Part shown: piece after piece, positions 24,651-36,130 of the stretch
Position numbering within the stretch: position 1 is the stretch's first letter
Layout of the letters: each line of letters opens with the position of its first letter
Assembly: GCA_013397115.1 (NCBI GenBank)
Contig: VWZW01001652.1
Coordinates: 1,049,343-1,113,342 of the forward strand
Length of the DNA: 64,000 bases
Direction: 5' to 3'
DNA from: Edolisoma coerulescens
Taxonomy: Eukaryota > Chordata > Aves > Passeriformes > Campephagidae
Program-made: the position numbers and the translations under genes
The notes under the pieces: generated by a model
What the model was told of the DNA's origin: nothing
What the model saw: the letters and a program-made list of their open reading frames with translations, nothing else
The model's database searches: none

Positions 24651-27600
24651 TGTTCTTTCTCCTCAAAAAGCCTCAGATTAGTGCAGATAATACATTTTTA
24701 TGGGTCCTTAATTGTAATAAGAATAATTACAATTCACAGTGGTTTCCTTATCATGCTGTGACAATAGAAACATTGTATGAAGCATCTCACCTTCACAGTG
24801 CAGTTGGGGATGTTTTTGGAATTTAGTACTTAGTGATGATTACTACAATGACTTGGAAAATGGAGGGGCTGAGTTTTGCCAAGCAGGTTTTCCACTGTAA
24901 ATGCAAAGATCCATCTGTGAATCCTAAGTATGCTTTTGCCATTTTACCATCTTGGGAGGTTAAGAAGCCAAACTGCTGGTGTGTTATCAATACCTTTCTA
25001 GCTACCAGTACAAAGCACAGTACCATGATGTCTGCTATAGGGAAACGAACTCCAGCTCTGCAAGATTTAATGTAGTATACTGGGTAGTAGAAGAAAATAT
25101 GCCTTTGTCCTTGTATTATGTTTTTCCCTTGTTTTTGACAGACAATATTTTCAAGTGTTTTGACAGTTTATTATAAAATAGAGAAGGCTCATCAATCCAT
25201 TCTTCATGTGTATGCCCAAGAATAGACTTCTTGCAGAGAAAGACATTGTGAGAGTCCTTATGTGTATGAAATTCCTGGTCAGAGCAAATGATCATGTCCA
25301 TCTTGCATATTACAATTTCTGTAATGCTGTAATTTGAAAATCTCACAGGAGCATTTTTATCTGTTCTATTTTTTCAGTTCACATAGTTTCTTCTGAAAAA
25401 AGGTGATCAAAATAACTAGAGACTTACTTTTTAAATGGCTGTATTTTCAGTGGGGTGGTGCTGGAAAGGGCAAGGTTATATGCCTTATGCATTTACACAG
25501 CAATGAGGTACCCTATATTGGGTTTCTTTCACCATTCCCATCAAATTGTGTAAATTTTGAATGAAAGGGCAAGTAGAATCCTTCTTTCTTGTAATCTTGA
25601 AATTAAAAAACAAGGAAAGAAAGCGTTTTGCAGCGTTGTCTGAAATTTCACATTTTCTATAACTTGACTCTTGGGGCACTCTGTTGACTGGCTCATCAAA
25701 GAGATTTTCTTCTGTCTGTGTCCTTTGAAATTTCTCTTTCACCATTGAATTTTAATGCAAGATACAGCTGAAGTTCAGTGCGTAATCAGTGAAAACCGAG
25801 TCTTCATTGACTTTGTGTATGGCAGAATTTGAGAATCTATGACTTGAAAACAAAGAAAATATTTTTCAGTCAGGCACAGAACTTTACTGCTTTACTGTCC
25901 CAGTTGTCTCATACCAGTCCCAACCCAGTATTCCCAACAGCGTCCCCTCTCTTTTTGGTGCACACTCTGTTACCAAAATGAGTTAGAACCAATTTGTTTC
26001 TACCCTTCGATTTCACAACATACTCTCTATTCTCTTGCGAAGCATCCCTATGCTTACTGACCAAATTTATACCACAACGGGGAAGCATAGAGTCTGATAT
26101 CCCTTCCTGCAAGTGTGGTTGTATCAAGGAGAGGCTGAATCAACTGCTGTACCAAACAGGAAAAAACCCACCCCCAGTATCTATGAGTGTGTACTTAACA
26201 GGAGCTGGAAGGCAGTTATAAATATACCTCCCCCTATCTTTCAGGTAAGATATGCGACTTTGAAGCCTGGGAACCTCTGTGCTGGAGATGAACTTAAAGC
26301 GACAACTTACTCATTATTCCCCATCGGGACTATTTTTAAAATAGTCTTCCTTTAAAATTTTCTACTAAGAGTGCTTTCATATGGGTTATCTTCACGCATT
26401 TCCAAAGCAGATGTTATAGTGCATTAGAGTGTGAACTTGAGAAATGCAGCAGAAAATATGAAGGGGTTTGAGTGTCTGAAATAGTATTGGTTCAGGAAAG
26501 AAAGTAAGTTCTGACTGCAGCTGTTAATGATTTTTCAAGGCAGTGATATTCCCTCTGTGACTGGAAATTCACTAACCTCCTAGAAACAGCTCTCAAGACT
26601 TTCTACAAAATAACTGTAGAATCCTGAGATTTCTGGCAAGATTTATCATCAAAAGTATCTCTAGGACTCTCTTGGTAGCCACTGGAATAGAACTGCTGCT
26701 GGTACTTGTGAACTTAAGCTTCTTGAAATTTATGCTGCTAATGACACATCAGCGCTGTGATCGTGATGATACATAAGTAGGAGCAAGTTGCCTTTATGGA
26801 TTTCCTGTGAAGTAGCTGAACAGGCCACCATGTGTTTGGTTTTGATTGATTTAGAATGCAGAGCTGTCTCAGACATCTCTTTTCAATGCAAGATCCTGAA
26901 AGTATAATATACTTTACTGCTGAAAATAGCTTCAAATCAGTATCTGCTTCCTGTAAACTGAACATAACAGATATTTTTTCCTGAAAAGGACTTTAGGAAA
27001 ATTCCAAAAAGTGTCAGATTTTTATGTGATGAACAAATTGCAGAAAACTACAAGAAGGAAAGGCCCTGAGAGAGGGCAAAGAAAGACAGTGGCTTAAGTA
27101 GCACAGGTCCCAGACAGCAGGGGAAGGAAGAGTATGGTGCTGTACATGACAGTCATGTACTCTTGCAGAAAGGAATGTTGGCTTATTTGGATGACAGATG
27201 AAGCAACATCACCATTCAAGAAGATCCTGCGCAACATGGAACTCAACTTTCAGAAAGATAACTCTGCCTTTTGAAGTGCTACAAAACTGAAATAGGATCA
27301 TGTTTCTGCAGTATCTTTATGAAGCTAAAGTTTCTTCTTTCCACTGCTGTTACTGGAGGAAAACTTGTGTGCTGCCCAGAGTTTCCTGGTTTTGATGAAT
27401 GGAACTGCAGCATGCTTCCCTATTAACTAGAAGCAGGATATCAGCATTGCTATCTCCTGTGGGACATTCTTCTGCGGAGGACTAATTTGATCACTCTCTT
27501 TTCATTGTCTGGCTGCCAAATGCCCCCAGAAATTAACAGTACTTGAATACTCCCCTAATACCATTTCCCTACATGCAAGACTTGCAATTGCTTGGGTATT

Positions 27601-27791
27601 GTTTGGACATGGGGATTGTTCATCTATGGAAAAGAAGGGAAGCAATCACCAGGGAATCTCTCCATTAAGAGCTGCTTCTCTTCACTAACACAAGGAACCT
27701 TAAAAAAAATTAATGGATTTTCCCCCCCCAGTAGGCCATGAATGCAATTACTTTAGACAATTTGATTAGGAAAATGGGCACAAAGAGGTGA

Positions 27792-27804
27792 TTTTTTTTT
27801 TTTT
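27792..27804 (+). repeat. Poly-T run (13)
   Basis: Thirteen T followed by AGGTGT. It is low complexity and resembles a polypyrimidine-AG signal, but no exon follows. Confidence 0.85.
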
Positions 27805-29899
27805 AGGTGTAGCTCTGCTGTTCCTATATAGAGAATACCAGAGTGGAGTATGTTTTCCAAGGTGCTATGGTAGTTCTTAATTCTGTCCAATATTTGGTAC
27901 TAGGGAGGTTTTAAAATTCCTGTTGCACTGTTTTTTCCTCTTCCTTGATCTCTAATAATGAAGCTATAATTTCCAAATTTCAGTCCTTCCCCTTGCATGC
28001 AACAATCAATATTAGTAAACTGCAGCTGTAGTCTATATGGTCTGTATTGAAGACTATAAAAGGTTACACTTATAAAATGCAATTTTTCAGAACCTCTAAA
28101 CAAATGATAACTTAATGGAAATCCTACCTTCTGTCCCAGAAGAGCAAAATCTTTGATACACCTATGAAAAATTTAATGACTATAGTTAGAAAGATTGGTT
28201 GCTTAAAGTGTTCACAGACTGTTGTTAGGTAGTTAGATTGTTTTGGCATTATTATTTATGACATGAGTAAGTGCACTTCAAATTATTTGAAAGAAATCCA
28301 GAAAAAAAATGAAGACTTGTTTATTCCTTGATGTGCTGCCACATGAACAGGCATGCAATTTACAAAAATCCCTCCAGATGGCTCTTGGAGCAGGTTGGAC
28401 CAGTTTGATGTTGAGAGTGTGTGAAGTGCTGCCTGATGGTGATGAGATCAACTCAGATCGAGTGACCTAAGCCGTGCTCAGGTGCTGCGGTAAACACATG
28501 GCAGAGCTGGCAAACTTTATGTAGCTTAGTGAGCTGCAAAAGGAGATGAAGGCAAAGAGTTCGTTTCAGTACTTAACCAGTGCTACAGATACTGTGATGC
28601 CTTTGGTCTGATCCCATAACGAAAACAGCCAGTTTACCACTGTTGGGTAAATTTTTTATCCCAGTGGTTTTCAAAGACCTCTCTGTGGCCAGAACATCCC
28701 CATATTTTTTTTACAAAATTTGTAATAATCTCTATGCAGTTGTAAATCAGCAAGTCATTTGTTTGGAAAATTGTACTCTTTCTTCTTGATTTTTGCCATC
28801 TTTTGAAAGTATTTATTTTTGGGCTTTTCCTGAAATGTTTTGGGCATATGTGATGTTTCTTTGTGCAGAGTTTGTGTTAATCTTCTGAAGTATTTTGCAA
28901 TTGAAAAAGTGTCAGTGGAGCATAAAAGAATAATGTAATGATAATAGCAGTTTGGGAAAGGATTTAATAGGATAAGAAGTAGCAGTTTTTCCTTTTGTTA
29001 TTTCTAAAGAGTTGCATTAAGAACTTACTCTGTAGAGAGAATGCCCAAGTAAGCCCTAACAGAAATGTCTGCCCATGTGCATTCCTGGTGGTACAAGTCC
29101 TCTGACAGCTACCCTGTGCAAATTTTGCACAGTAATTATCTGTGCAGCTGGAGTAGCCTTGTGCTGGTCTGAATCTTGATCTTAGGCAGAATGTTCCTTT
29201 CAAGTTTATGAATAAGGTGATCATGAGTATGTTTGCCTTGGCAAAGTTTTCCTTCTGCTGTGGGATTACATTATACTGACAAAACAAACTACTGTTATGA
29301 GAATTGAGGGCGTTTTGGTAAAGAGAAAATATCTTTTAAGGCTTTACAAAGATGCTGTGAATCTGTGTAAATTGTTAAGCATATGTTGTGACAAAAGAGG
29401 TACTTAAAACATACTTATTTGGGAATGCAACGGTGTTGGCAGTTTTTTAACTGACCCTTGCTGTTTTAATTTTTCTCTAAATCTGATGGATACATGCTGA
29501 GGCACTGCTGCATCAAATTTCAAGCCAATCTCAGTTTAGGTTTCATCTGACAAATAGTCCCATTAATATCATAAAAGCCTGAATATCTTTGTGGAAACTG
29601 CCGGGGCTGTAGACATTGCTCACATGAGTCACCTTGTGCTTACTCACTTTTGTCTGCTGGACATTTACTTACTGAATGTGAATTGCATTAATACCTGCAT
29701 GAGTGGGGAGCTGGTTTGAAAAATTAAAACAGCATTGAGTGGCAGAGGAAGGATGGAAATACCATTGCCTTCTTTTGTCTTTCCTCCACTAGCAGCACTC
29801 TGTGCACTCAGTATGGCCTCACTCCCGTGATGGGCTGCAGCCATATATTTGTTCTGTTCTCTCTTCCTTTCCACTTTGGCCTTTCTGGACTGATTACAG

Positions 29900-30071
29900 G
29901 CTTCTCAGCAATGTAAATGTGAATCTGGCCAAACCAAGAACGAAGTCCGAACAACAAAAAAGCTGTATCAAAACAAGTATCTGGAACAAACGGCCAGCTG
30001 AGAACTCAGAAACTGGGCTTCCTGCTTCTGATGCTGCTGAGGAGGATGTGAAAGGCAGCTCTTGCTTCTGA
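29900..30071 (+). CDS. Candidate last coding exon of an unidentified gene
   Basis: After an AG acceptor (CTGATTACAG, ending 29899) an open frame runs to TGA at 30071. It encodes about 57 hydrophilic, Lys/Glu/Ser-rich residues, including NLAKPRTKSEQQKS and KTSIWNKRPAENSE, and ends GSSCF. The composition looks more like a disordered protein tail than the Leu/Cys/Phe-rich chance frames elsewhere in the window. A possible poly(A) signal AATAAA lies at 30453-30458. The polypyrimidine tract before the AG is only moderate, no upstream exon was identified and I recognise no family. It could be a chance frame. Confidence 0.25.
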
Positions 30072-31554
30072 GAAAGGCTATGATCTCATCCACCTTGATC
30101 CTTCTCATGAATGTAGAGGTGGCAGCAGCAGCTCTAACCAAGCCTTCTGTATTTAGCTGTGCAGGTACGAGGCACAGAATGAGGTTAAGTGCAGCATATG
30201 TTGCCTGTTTGTGCCTGATAAGACAAAGATCTAGGTGGCTGGAGTAGGGAAAGAAGTAGTTATTACAGAGGTGCGTTGAAGCAGTCCGTAAGTTTTAATT
30301 CACCTGTGCCTAAGTGTATTTTGAAGCTCTGTTGCAGCTTACCAAATACAGAAACAGGCTCTTTCAAGATAATGGTTTTTTTATAATTCCAGAGTCAAGT
30401 AGTGTGTTTAGGACTTTTGAAAGTTAGTATAGCATTGTTGATGTACTGCATAATAAAAGAATAATGTAGTTATGTTGGCTGTATTGTATGTTATGCCAGA
30501 AACTCCAGCTCTGCAGGAGCAGATACCTGTATGAAAGCGGAGTTGGCAAAGAACTGCAACAATGCAGATTTTGGTGTGGCCACGTAAATTCCTTGTTTTG
30601 AGCATATGCTGGAGCATCATAAATATTGAACAACAGTGTTCAGTAATGTATCTTATGGAAGGTGGATTTAGTTATGGGTAATGAGCAGGGACTTAGTCTC
30701 AAAAACATCCTCTCCTTGAGCCAAAAATGGCAGTTTATGATGTTCTTTCTCATTCATAGGCTGGGTGTATTAGAGTGTTGGGAAAAGACAAAATATTTGC
30801 TCATATAAGGATGTGAACACTTCCTCATTTCTCTCTAGATACCATTGAAAAATTAATATTTGATAGAAAACACTAGTAGACATCGCTAAGGCCCTCCTTG
30901 CAATGAAAAGCTGTCAAGGATTTCTAACTCACACCATTGCCTGCTGCCTGTGCGTGGTCAAACTAAGAAATCCAAATTACCTTCAAAATAATTTTCCTGA
31001 GTGAGAAAATTTGTATTCAGTTCTTGAGCTATTAAACACGATGATTTAAAGTTGCATTAAGGCCATATTATATTACTTAAACACCAAAGTGAGTATAAGT
31101 GTAATTGATTAACTATATTTAAGTACATAAAGGAGAAAAAAAGACACATGTCTGTCGTTTTAGGTTTGGGTTTTTTTCCATTTTTGCCTTCTTTATGCAT
31201 TTCATCCCATCCCAAGTTCTGCTAATTTTCAGCATTTTTAGATTATAACCATTCTATTCTACCTAACTGGAATGTTTTCTGGCTCTCTGATATTAGAATA
31301 TTCTTTGATCATCCTCTCACACCTTTCTTAAATAATGTGCTTGAATCAGGTTTGTTCACATGGAAGCATTGTTTTGCAGAACCATTTTAAGATAATGATA
31401 TGTACATGCTGAATGTCTTTATATGTATTTGTGAGTGTGTGTGTGTCTGTTGCCACTATCTGGAGCCAGCAATTTGAGCCATTGTTAGAGTTTCAGATAA
31501 ACTCCTTTGGTTGCAGTGCATAAAAGCATGCAGCCCTGAGTGGGTTAGTTACAG
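30072..31554. other. Unique sequence, no gene seen
   Basis: Could be the 3' UTR of the candidate exon ending at 30071 up to the AATAAA at 30453; otherwise no repeat or gene is recognised. A short GT run lies near 31434-31449. Confidence 0.4.
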
Positions 31555-31914
31555 CTACCAGGTCTCCCTGTCCTCCTCTAGGCACCTGCAGCAGAGAGAC
31601 ATATGAATGACCCATGAGTCAGCTCTGGAAGTGCTGCACTCATAGTGCAGCATGTTACAGGATCCTGGCTTTGCTCCAGTTGCTGTGACACTGTGGAGCC
31701 CTGGGCCCGGTGTAGCTCGGAGGCTGAGGTGTGAGCTGTTGGGGCAGTTGTTGGCAGGTGCGGCTGCCGGCTGCTGCTGCCGCCTTGGCACACCCACCAA
31801 ACATCCATCCCGTGCTCTTACATCATCTGCTTCACATTCAGCTTGTTCACATGAACCTCCATCCTGCACCAGTTTCACAGCTGGGTATCTAAAATAGATG
31901 GAGAACACTGCCAT
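31555..31914 (-). other. GC-richer segment with a 119-codon open frame
   Basis: The minus-strand frame begins with ATG at 31914, contains a CAG/CCG-rich stretch (RRQQQPAAAP) and ends TAG at 31555. On the minus strand an AG acceptor-like site (CATCTATTTTAG) lies a few codons inside the frame. I recognise no family. The isolated GC-rich centre (about 31690-31790) could equally be a short regulatory element, and the frame may be open only because of its composition. Confidence 0.15.
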
Positions 31915-32883
31915 CTTATGTTCTCATTTTGCTTTAGATAGCATGTACTGTCAGCACCTTGGGGAATAACAGATAGAGACATCAACGTTTTCTAAGGATG
32001 TTTGTCAGGACTTGCCCTTGGCTTCTTCCTGTGATTCTTATCTACTTTAAGATGCTGAGGAACTGATTGCACACTTGAAGCATGATTGCTTTAGGTCCTA
32101 ATATCCTTTTGAAGAATGAGGGAATACCTCATCTGCATTCTGAACAAGTATTTTACTGTTAGAGGTGAAACAAAGGCTTTCTTTCTATCTCAAATTCTGC
32201 TGCAAGTGAGAAGATAATTTCTCTGTATTAACAGCTACATTTTGTCACCTGAAGTCTCCCCATTTTGTTATAGGACACAGACCAAGGAAATTATGCTGAT
32301 TTCAGAAGTATTGAGAATACTGTTTGAAAGAATCACAGAAGTTTTAACCAGGGTGCTCCAAAACTTTATACTTATTGTTTGTAAGGTTCTCTTCATTTAG
32401 TGAACAGGATTTTTACCCTGTAGAGTTATTGAAACAACAAAGTGCATGGACCTGAGCCTCTGTTTTCAGTCATTGGGATTTAAAGGGTTACATAGAGCCT
32501 TGAGAGCTCTCAAGCTCGACATAATCTCTGTTCCAATTTATATTTCCTTTCATCTGGTGGTGATGTTGTGTATACTACAAGAAATAGCAACAAAATAATT
32601 TGGTGTGTAGCTTATCCAGTGTTTGCATTTTCTTGCCATTTAGGCAGGACGTTCATACCTTAAATGTGCTTTATTTTAGTTAATACATACTGAAAAATTT
32701 TGTTATTCCTTCCAGATTACAACTTAGGTGATAGATAAGAATGTAAATAAAATCAGTGTTGTGATTTTTAAAATGCCCCTATTCTTAATATAATTTTTTA
32801 CATGACAACAGATGAAAAAACATGAATGGGAATGTTTTCAGAATGCACAAACAGGGCTAATCTGGTTGTACATTAGGATCTCA
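31915..32883. other. Unique sequence, no gene seen
   Basis: AT-rich, with no repeat or coding feature recognised. Confidence 0.5.
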
Positions 32884-33184
32884 GATTCGTAGAATGGTTT
32901 GGATTGGATGGGACCTTGAAAATCATCTAGTTCCAATGCCCTGCCATGGTCTCAAAGCACCATCCAACCTGGCTGTGAACACTTTCAAGGATGGGATATT
33001 CACAACTTCTCTCAGCAACCTGTTCCAGTGTCTTACCAACCTCATAGTGAATAATTTCTTCATAATATCTAACCTAAAACCTATCCTCTGTCAGTTTAAA
33101 GCCATTCCACCTTGTCCTGTCACTACATGCCATTGTAAAAAGCCCCTCTCCAGCTCTTTTGTAGGCCCCCTTTGGGTTCTGGAA

Positions 33185-33761
33185 TGCTGCTGTAGGATCT
33201 TTCCAGAGCCTTCTCTTCCCCAGGCTGAAAAACCCCAACTGTCTCAGCCTGTCTTCATAGGAGAGGTGCTCCAGCCTTCTGATCGTCTTTGTGGCCTCTT
33301 CAACATGTTCACGTCCTTCTTATGCTGAGGGCCCCACAGCTCGATGCAGTTGTCCCAAGAGGGGGATCTCATGAAAGAGAAGTAGAGGGGGAGAACCACC
33401 TCCCTCAACCTGCTGGTCACATTTCTTTTGATTCACCAATACCCCCAAGTCCTTCTCCTCAGGGCTGCTCTCNTGCTGCTGTAGGATCTTTCCAGAGCCT
33501 TCTCTTCCCCAGGCTGAAAAACCCCAACTGTCTCAGCCTGTCTTCATAGGAGAGGTGCTCCAGCCTTCTGATCGTCTTTGTGGCCTCTTCAACATGTTCA
33601 CGTCCTTCTTATGCTGAGGGCCCCACAGCTCGATGCAGTTGTCCCAAGAGGGGGATCTCATGAAAGAGAAGTAGAGGGGGAGAACCACCTCCCTCAACCT
33701 GCTGGTCACATTTCTTTTGATTCACCAATACCCCCAAGTCCTTCTCCTCAGGGCTGCTCTC
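33185..33761 (-). repeat. Perfect 288-bp direct duplication around an N
   Basis: 33185-33472 is repeated at 33474-33761, offset 289, with no difference that I could find, and a single N at 33473 lies exactly between them. Continuous CR1 sequence leads in on the left and out on the right, so one copy is superfluous to CR1. This is the pattern of two contig ends overlapping but not merged. The two identical 61-residue antisense frame starts at 33289 and 33578 are a direct consequence. Confidence 0.93.
33473..33473. other. Single-N assembly gap
   Basis: The N lies exactly between two identical 288-bp copies, so it is a scaffolding join and not a base ambiguity. Confidence 0.93.
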
Positions 33762-34628
33762 AGTCCATTCTCCACACAGACTGTATTTGTGTTTGGAATT
33801 GCCCTGACCCAGGTACAGGACCTTGCACTTGGCCTTGTTGAACTTCATGACATTCACACAACCCCACCTTTCCAGCCTGTCCAGGTCCTTCTGGATGGCA
33901 TCCCTTCCCTCCAGCGTGTTGACTGCCCCACACAGCCTGGTGTCGTCAGCAAACTTGCTGAGGGTGCCCTCCATCCTGCTGTCCGTGTCTCTGTTGAACA
34001 GTGCTGGTCCCAGTGTCAAGTCCTGGAGACACCACTCACCAGTTCAGCCAATTCCTTATTCTCCACGTGGTCAATCTCTCAAATTCATGTCTCTCCGTTT
34101 TAGAGACGAGGATGTTGTGTGGAACAGTGTCAAATGCTTTGGAAAGGTCAGTCACTCTTCCCTTATCCACCAATCCTGGAACCCTGTCATAGAAAACCAC
34201 CAAATTTGTCAGGCACAATTTGCCCTTAGTGAAGCCATGTTATCTGTCACTCCTTATTTTCCATATGCCTTAGCATAATTTCCAGGAGGATCTGCACCTT
34301 GATCTTGTTGGGCACGGAAGTGAGCCTGGCTGGCCTTAGTTACCTGAGTCTTTTTGTTTCCTTTTTAAAAATGTAACTTTATGTTTCTCCTTTTCCAGTC
34401 TGTGGTAGCCTCATCAGACTGTCACTGCTTCACAAATATGACAGGTAGTGGCTTAGCCACTTCCTCTGGCAGTTCCGTCAGGATCCATGAATGCTTCTTA
34501 TCAAGTCCCATGCACTTTTGAACCTTCAGACCTCTTAGATCAGCTCTTGAATCAAATCTTCTCTCTTCATTCTCCCAGTCCCGCCTTTGCCTTCTGCAGC
34601 TTGGTGTGGCTGGATGTGGAGGACCAGA

Positions 34629-35278
34629 CACAAGCAAGTTTTGTCTCAAACATTCCGACTGTTGTGAAAGAAAAGTTGTGATGGGAAGGGAGATCCTGTG
34701 GAGGTGGGGCAGCTCTCTTCTGAGCCAACTTTCCTTTCCACCTAGAGATGCACACCCTGGCTCACCTCCTAGAGGTCTGGATATGCATGGATGAATGAAC
34801 TGGCATAAAAAATTTAGTTTCCATAAGAGGCATGCACCAGGCTAACTGTAAAAGGAAGTGGATTGGTCCTGCCTGCACCCTTTTTCCTCTTTTTGTCTTG
34901 CTATCCCAGATTCAGACTATCTATGGGGCAGGATCAACATGGAACTAAGGACTGGTGATCTTCTTTCCTCCCTTTCTCTCTTTTCTGTCCTTATTTCTCT
35001 TCCACCTTGCTTTGTCTGGGCAAAGTGTGGTGATCATATTCTATCCCTTACTCTGTATTGGAGTTTGTTGCAGGAATTGGGAGATTGTGGAAGCATGTTG
35101 TAAAAGTTAAGGGCTAGTTAACCAACACTTTTGAGACTAAATAATGGACTACTTGCCAGAGTTAAATGTCTATATAATAAAAGCATAAGAATTCTCTATC
35201 GCATGGACTAGTGTCTTTGAACAGCCTGATGAGACTTTATATAATAAACATCACTTTCCCTACTGATGGGTCGTGACA
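34629..35278. mobile_element. Candidate solo LTR inserted in the CR1 copy, about 650 bp
   Basis: CR1 homology is interrupted here. CCAGA occurs at both edges (34624-34628 and 35279-35283), a 5-bp target-site duplication, and CR1 resumes directly after it. The right edge reads GTCGTGACA, so the minus strand begins TGTCACGACCC, an LTR-like TG start. The left edge is not a clean partner, and TGTGATGGG at 34677 is an alternative plus-strand start. On the plus strand a TATATAATAAAA box near 35172 and AATAAA at 35243-35248 would fit a promoter and poly(A) signal near the 3' end. Orientation and exact ends remain uncertain; no internal genes are present. Confidence 0.5.
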
Positions 35279-36130
35279 CCAGAGTACTCGCCAGTGGAGA
35301 CTGAGGCAAAAGAAGTCTTTGAGTACCTCAGCCTTATCCAAATTCTGGATAACCAGGTCTCCCATTTTCTTCTGGAGAGGCCCACGTTTTCCCTAGTCTT
35401 CCTTTTATCATGGATATGTGTGTAGAATCTTTTCTTGTTGCCTTCGGTGTCTGTGGCCAGATTTAATGAAGCCGATCCCTGCCTGCTCAGACAATCTGTC
35501 TATACTCCTCCCAGGCTACTTGTCCTTGCTTCCACCCTCTGTGTCCTTCCTTTTTGCATTTGAGATTGTCAGGATCTTCTTGTTCATCTATCCAGGCCTC
35601 CCACTATCCAGGCCTGACTTTCTGTTTTCAGGATGCATTACTCTTGAGCTTGGAGGAGGTGGTCCTTGAATATCAACTGGCTTTCTTAGGCCCCTCTTCT
35701 CTCCAGGGAATTTTCCCATGGTAGTCTACCAAGCAGATCCCTGAAGAGGCCAAGATCTGCTCTCCTGAGCTCAAGAGAAGTGAGCTTGCTGTGTGCTCTC
35801 TTTGTTGCCCTAAGTATCTTGAACTCCATGGCTAAATGGTCGCTTCAGCCAAAGCTGCATTTAGGCTTCACATTCCCTACCAGCCCCTCCTTGTTGGTGA
35901 GAACAAGGTCCAACAGAGCATCTCTCCTTGTTGGCTCCTCTGTCACTTGGAGATGGAAATTATCATAAGTGCATTCCAGGGACTTCCTGGTTTACTTATG
36001 TCCTGCTGTGTTTTCCCTCCAGCAGGTATTGGGGTGTTGGAAGTTCCCTATGAGGACCAGGGCTTGAATGTCAGGCTGCTCTTATGTACTTCTAAAGAGG
36101 TTCTCATTTCCTCTTTCTTCCTGCATAATT

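Larger units (their letters stand above)
20813..29895. other. 9 kb of unique AT-rich sequence, no gene seen
   Basis: No CR1 or LTR could be recognised. Two short tandem duplications (near 21757 and 24594) and a poly-T run are listed separately. Open frames up to 107 codons (minus 24147-24470, plus 23207-23530, minus 28964-29287) have no recognisable domains. A CTTTCAG|GTAAGAT donor-like match lies near 26239-26253, without a supporting exon. Confidence 0.45.
32884..36130 (-). mobile_element. Longest CR1 LINE copy, minus strand, interrupted
   Basis: The 3' end is at 32884 (GATTCGTAGAATGG, reverse complement of the CR1 tail region). Moving right, the copy covers the 3' UTR, reverse transcriptase and regions N-terminal to it. 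On the minus strand an RT segment carries an intact FADD box (LSKFADDTRLCGAVNTLEG, about 33942-33953 for FADD) followed by FNKAKCKVLYLGQGN and EKDLGVLV. Further 5' coding sequence is recognisable at 35300-36130, for example TGAGAACAAGGTCCAACAGA. Without the candidate LTR at 34629-35278 and the 289-bp assembly duplication it covers about 2.3 kb. Frameshifts and stops break the ORF, so it is dead even though the catalytic box survives. Confidence 0.92.

Noticed and set aside
32894..33328. 144-codon plus frame
   Set aside because: It is antisense to the CR1 3' UTR and C-terminal coding region.
33823..34278. 151-codon plus frame
   Set aside because: It is antisense to CR1 in the long minus-strand copy.
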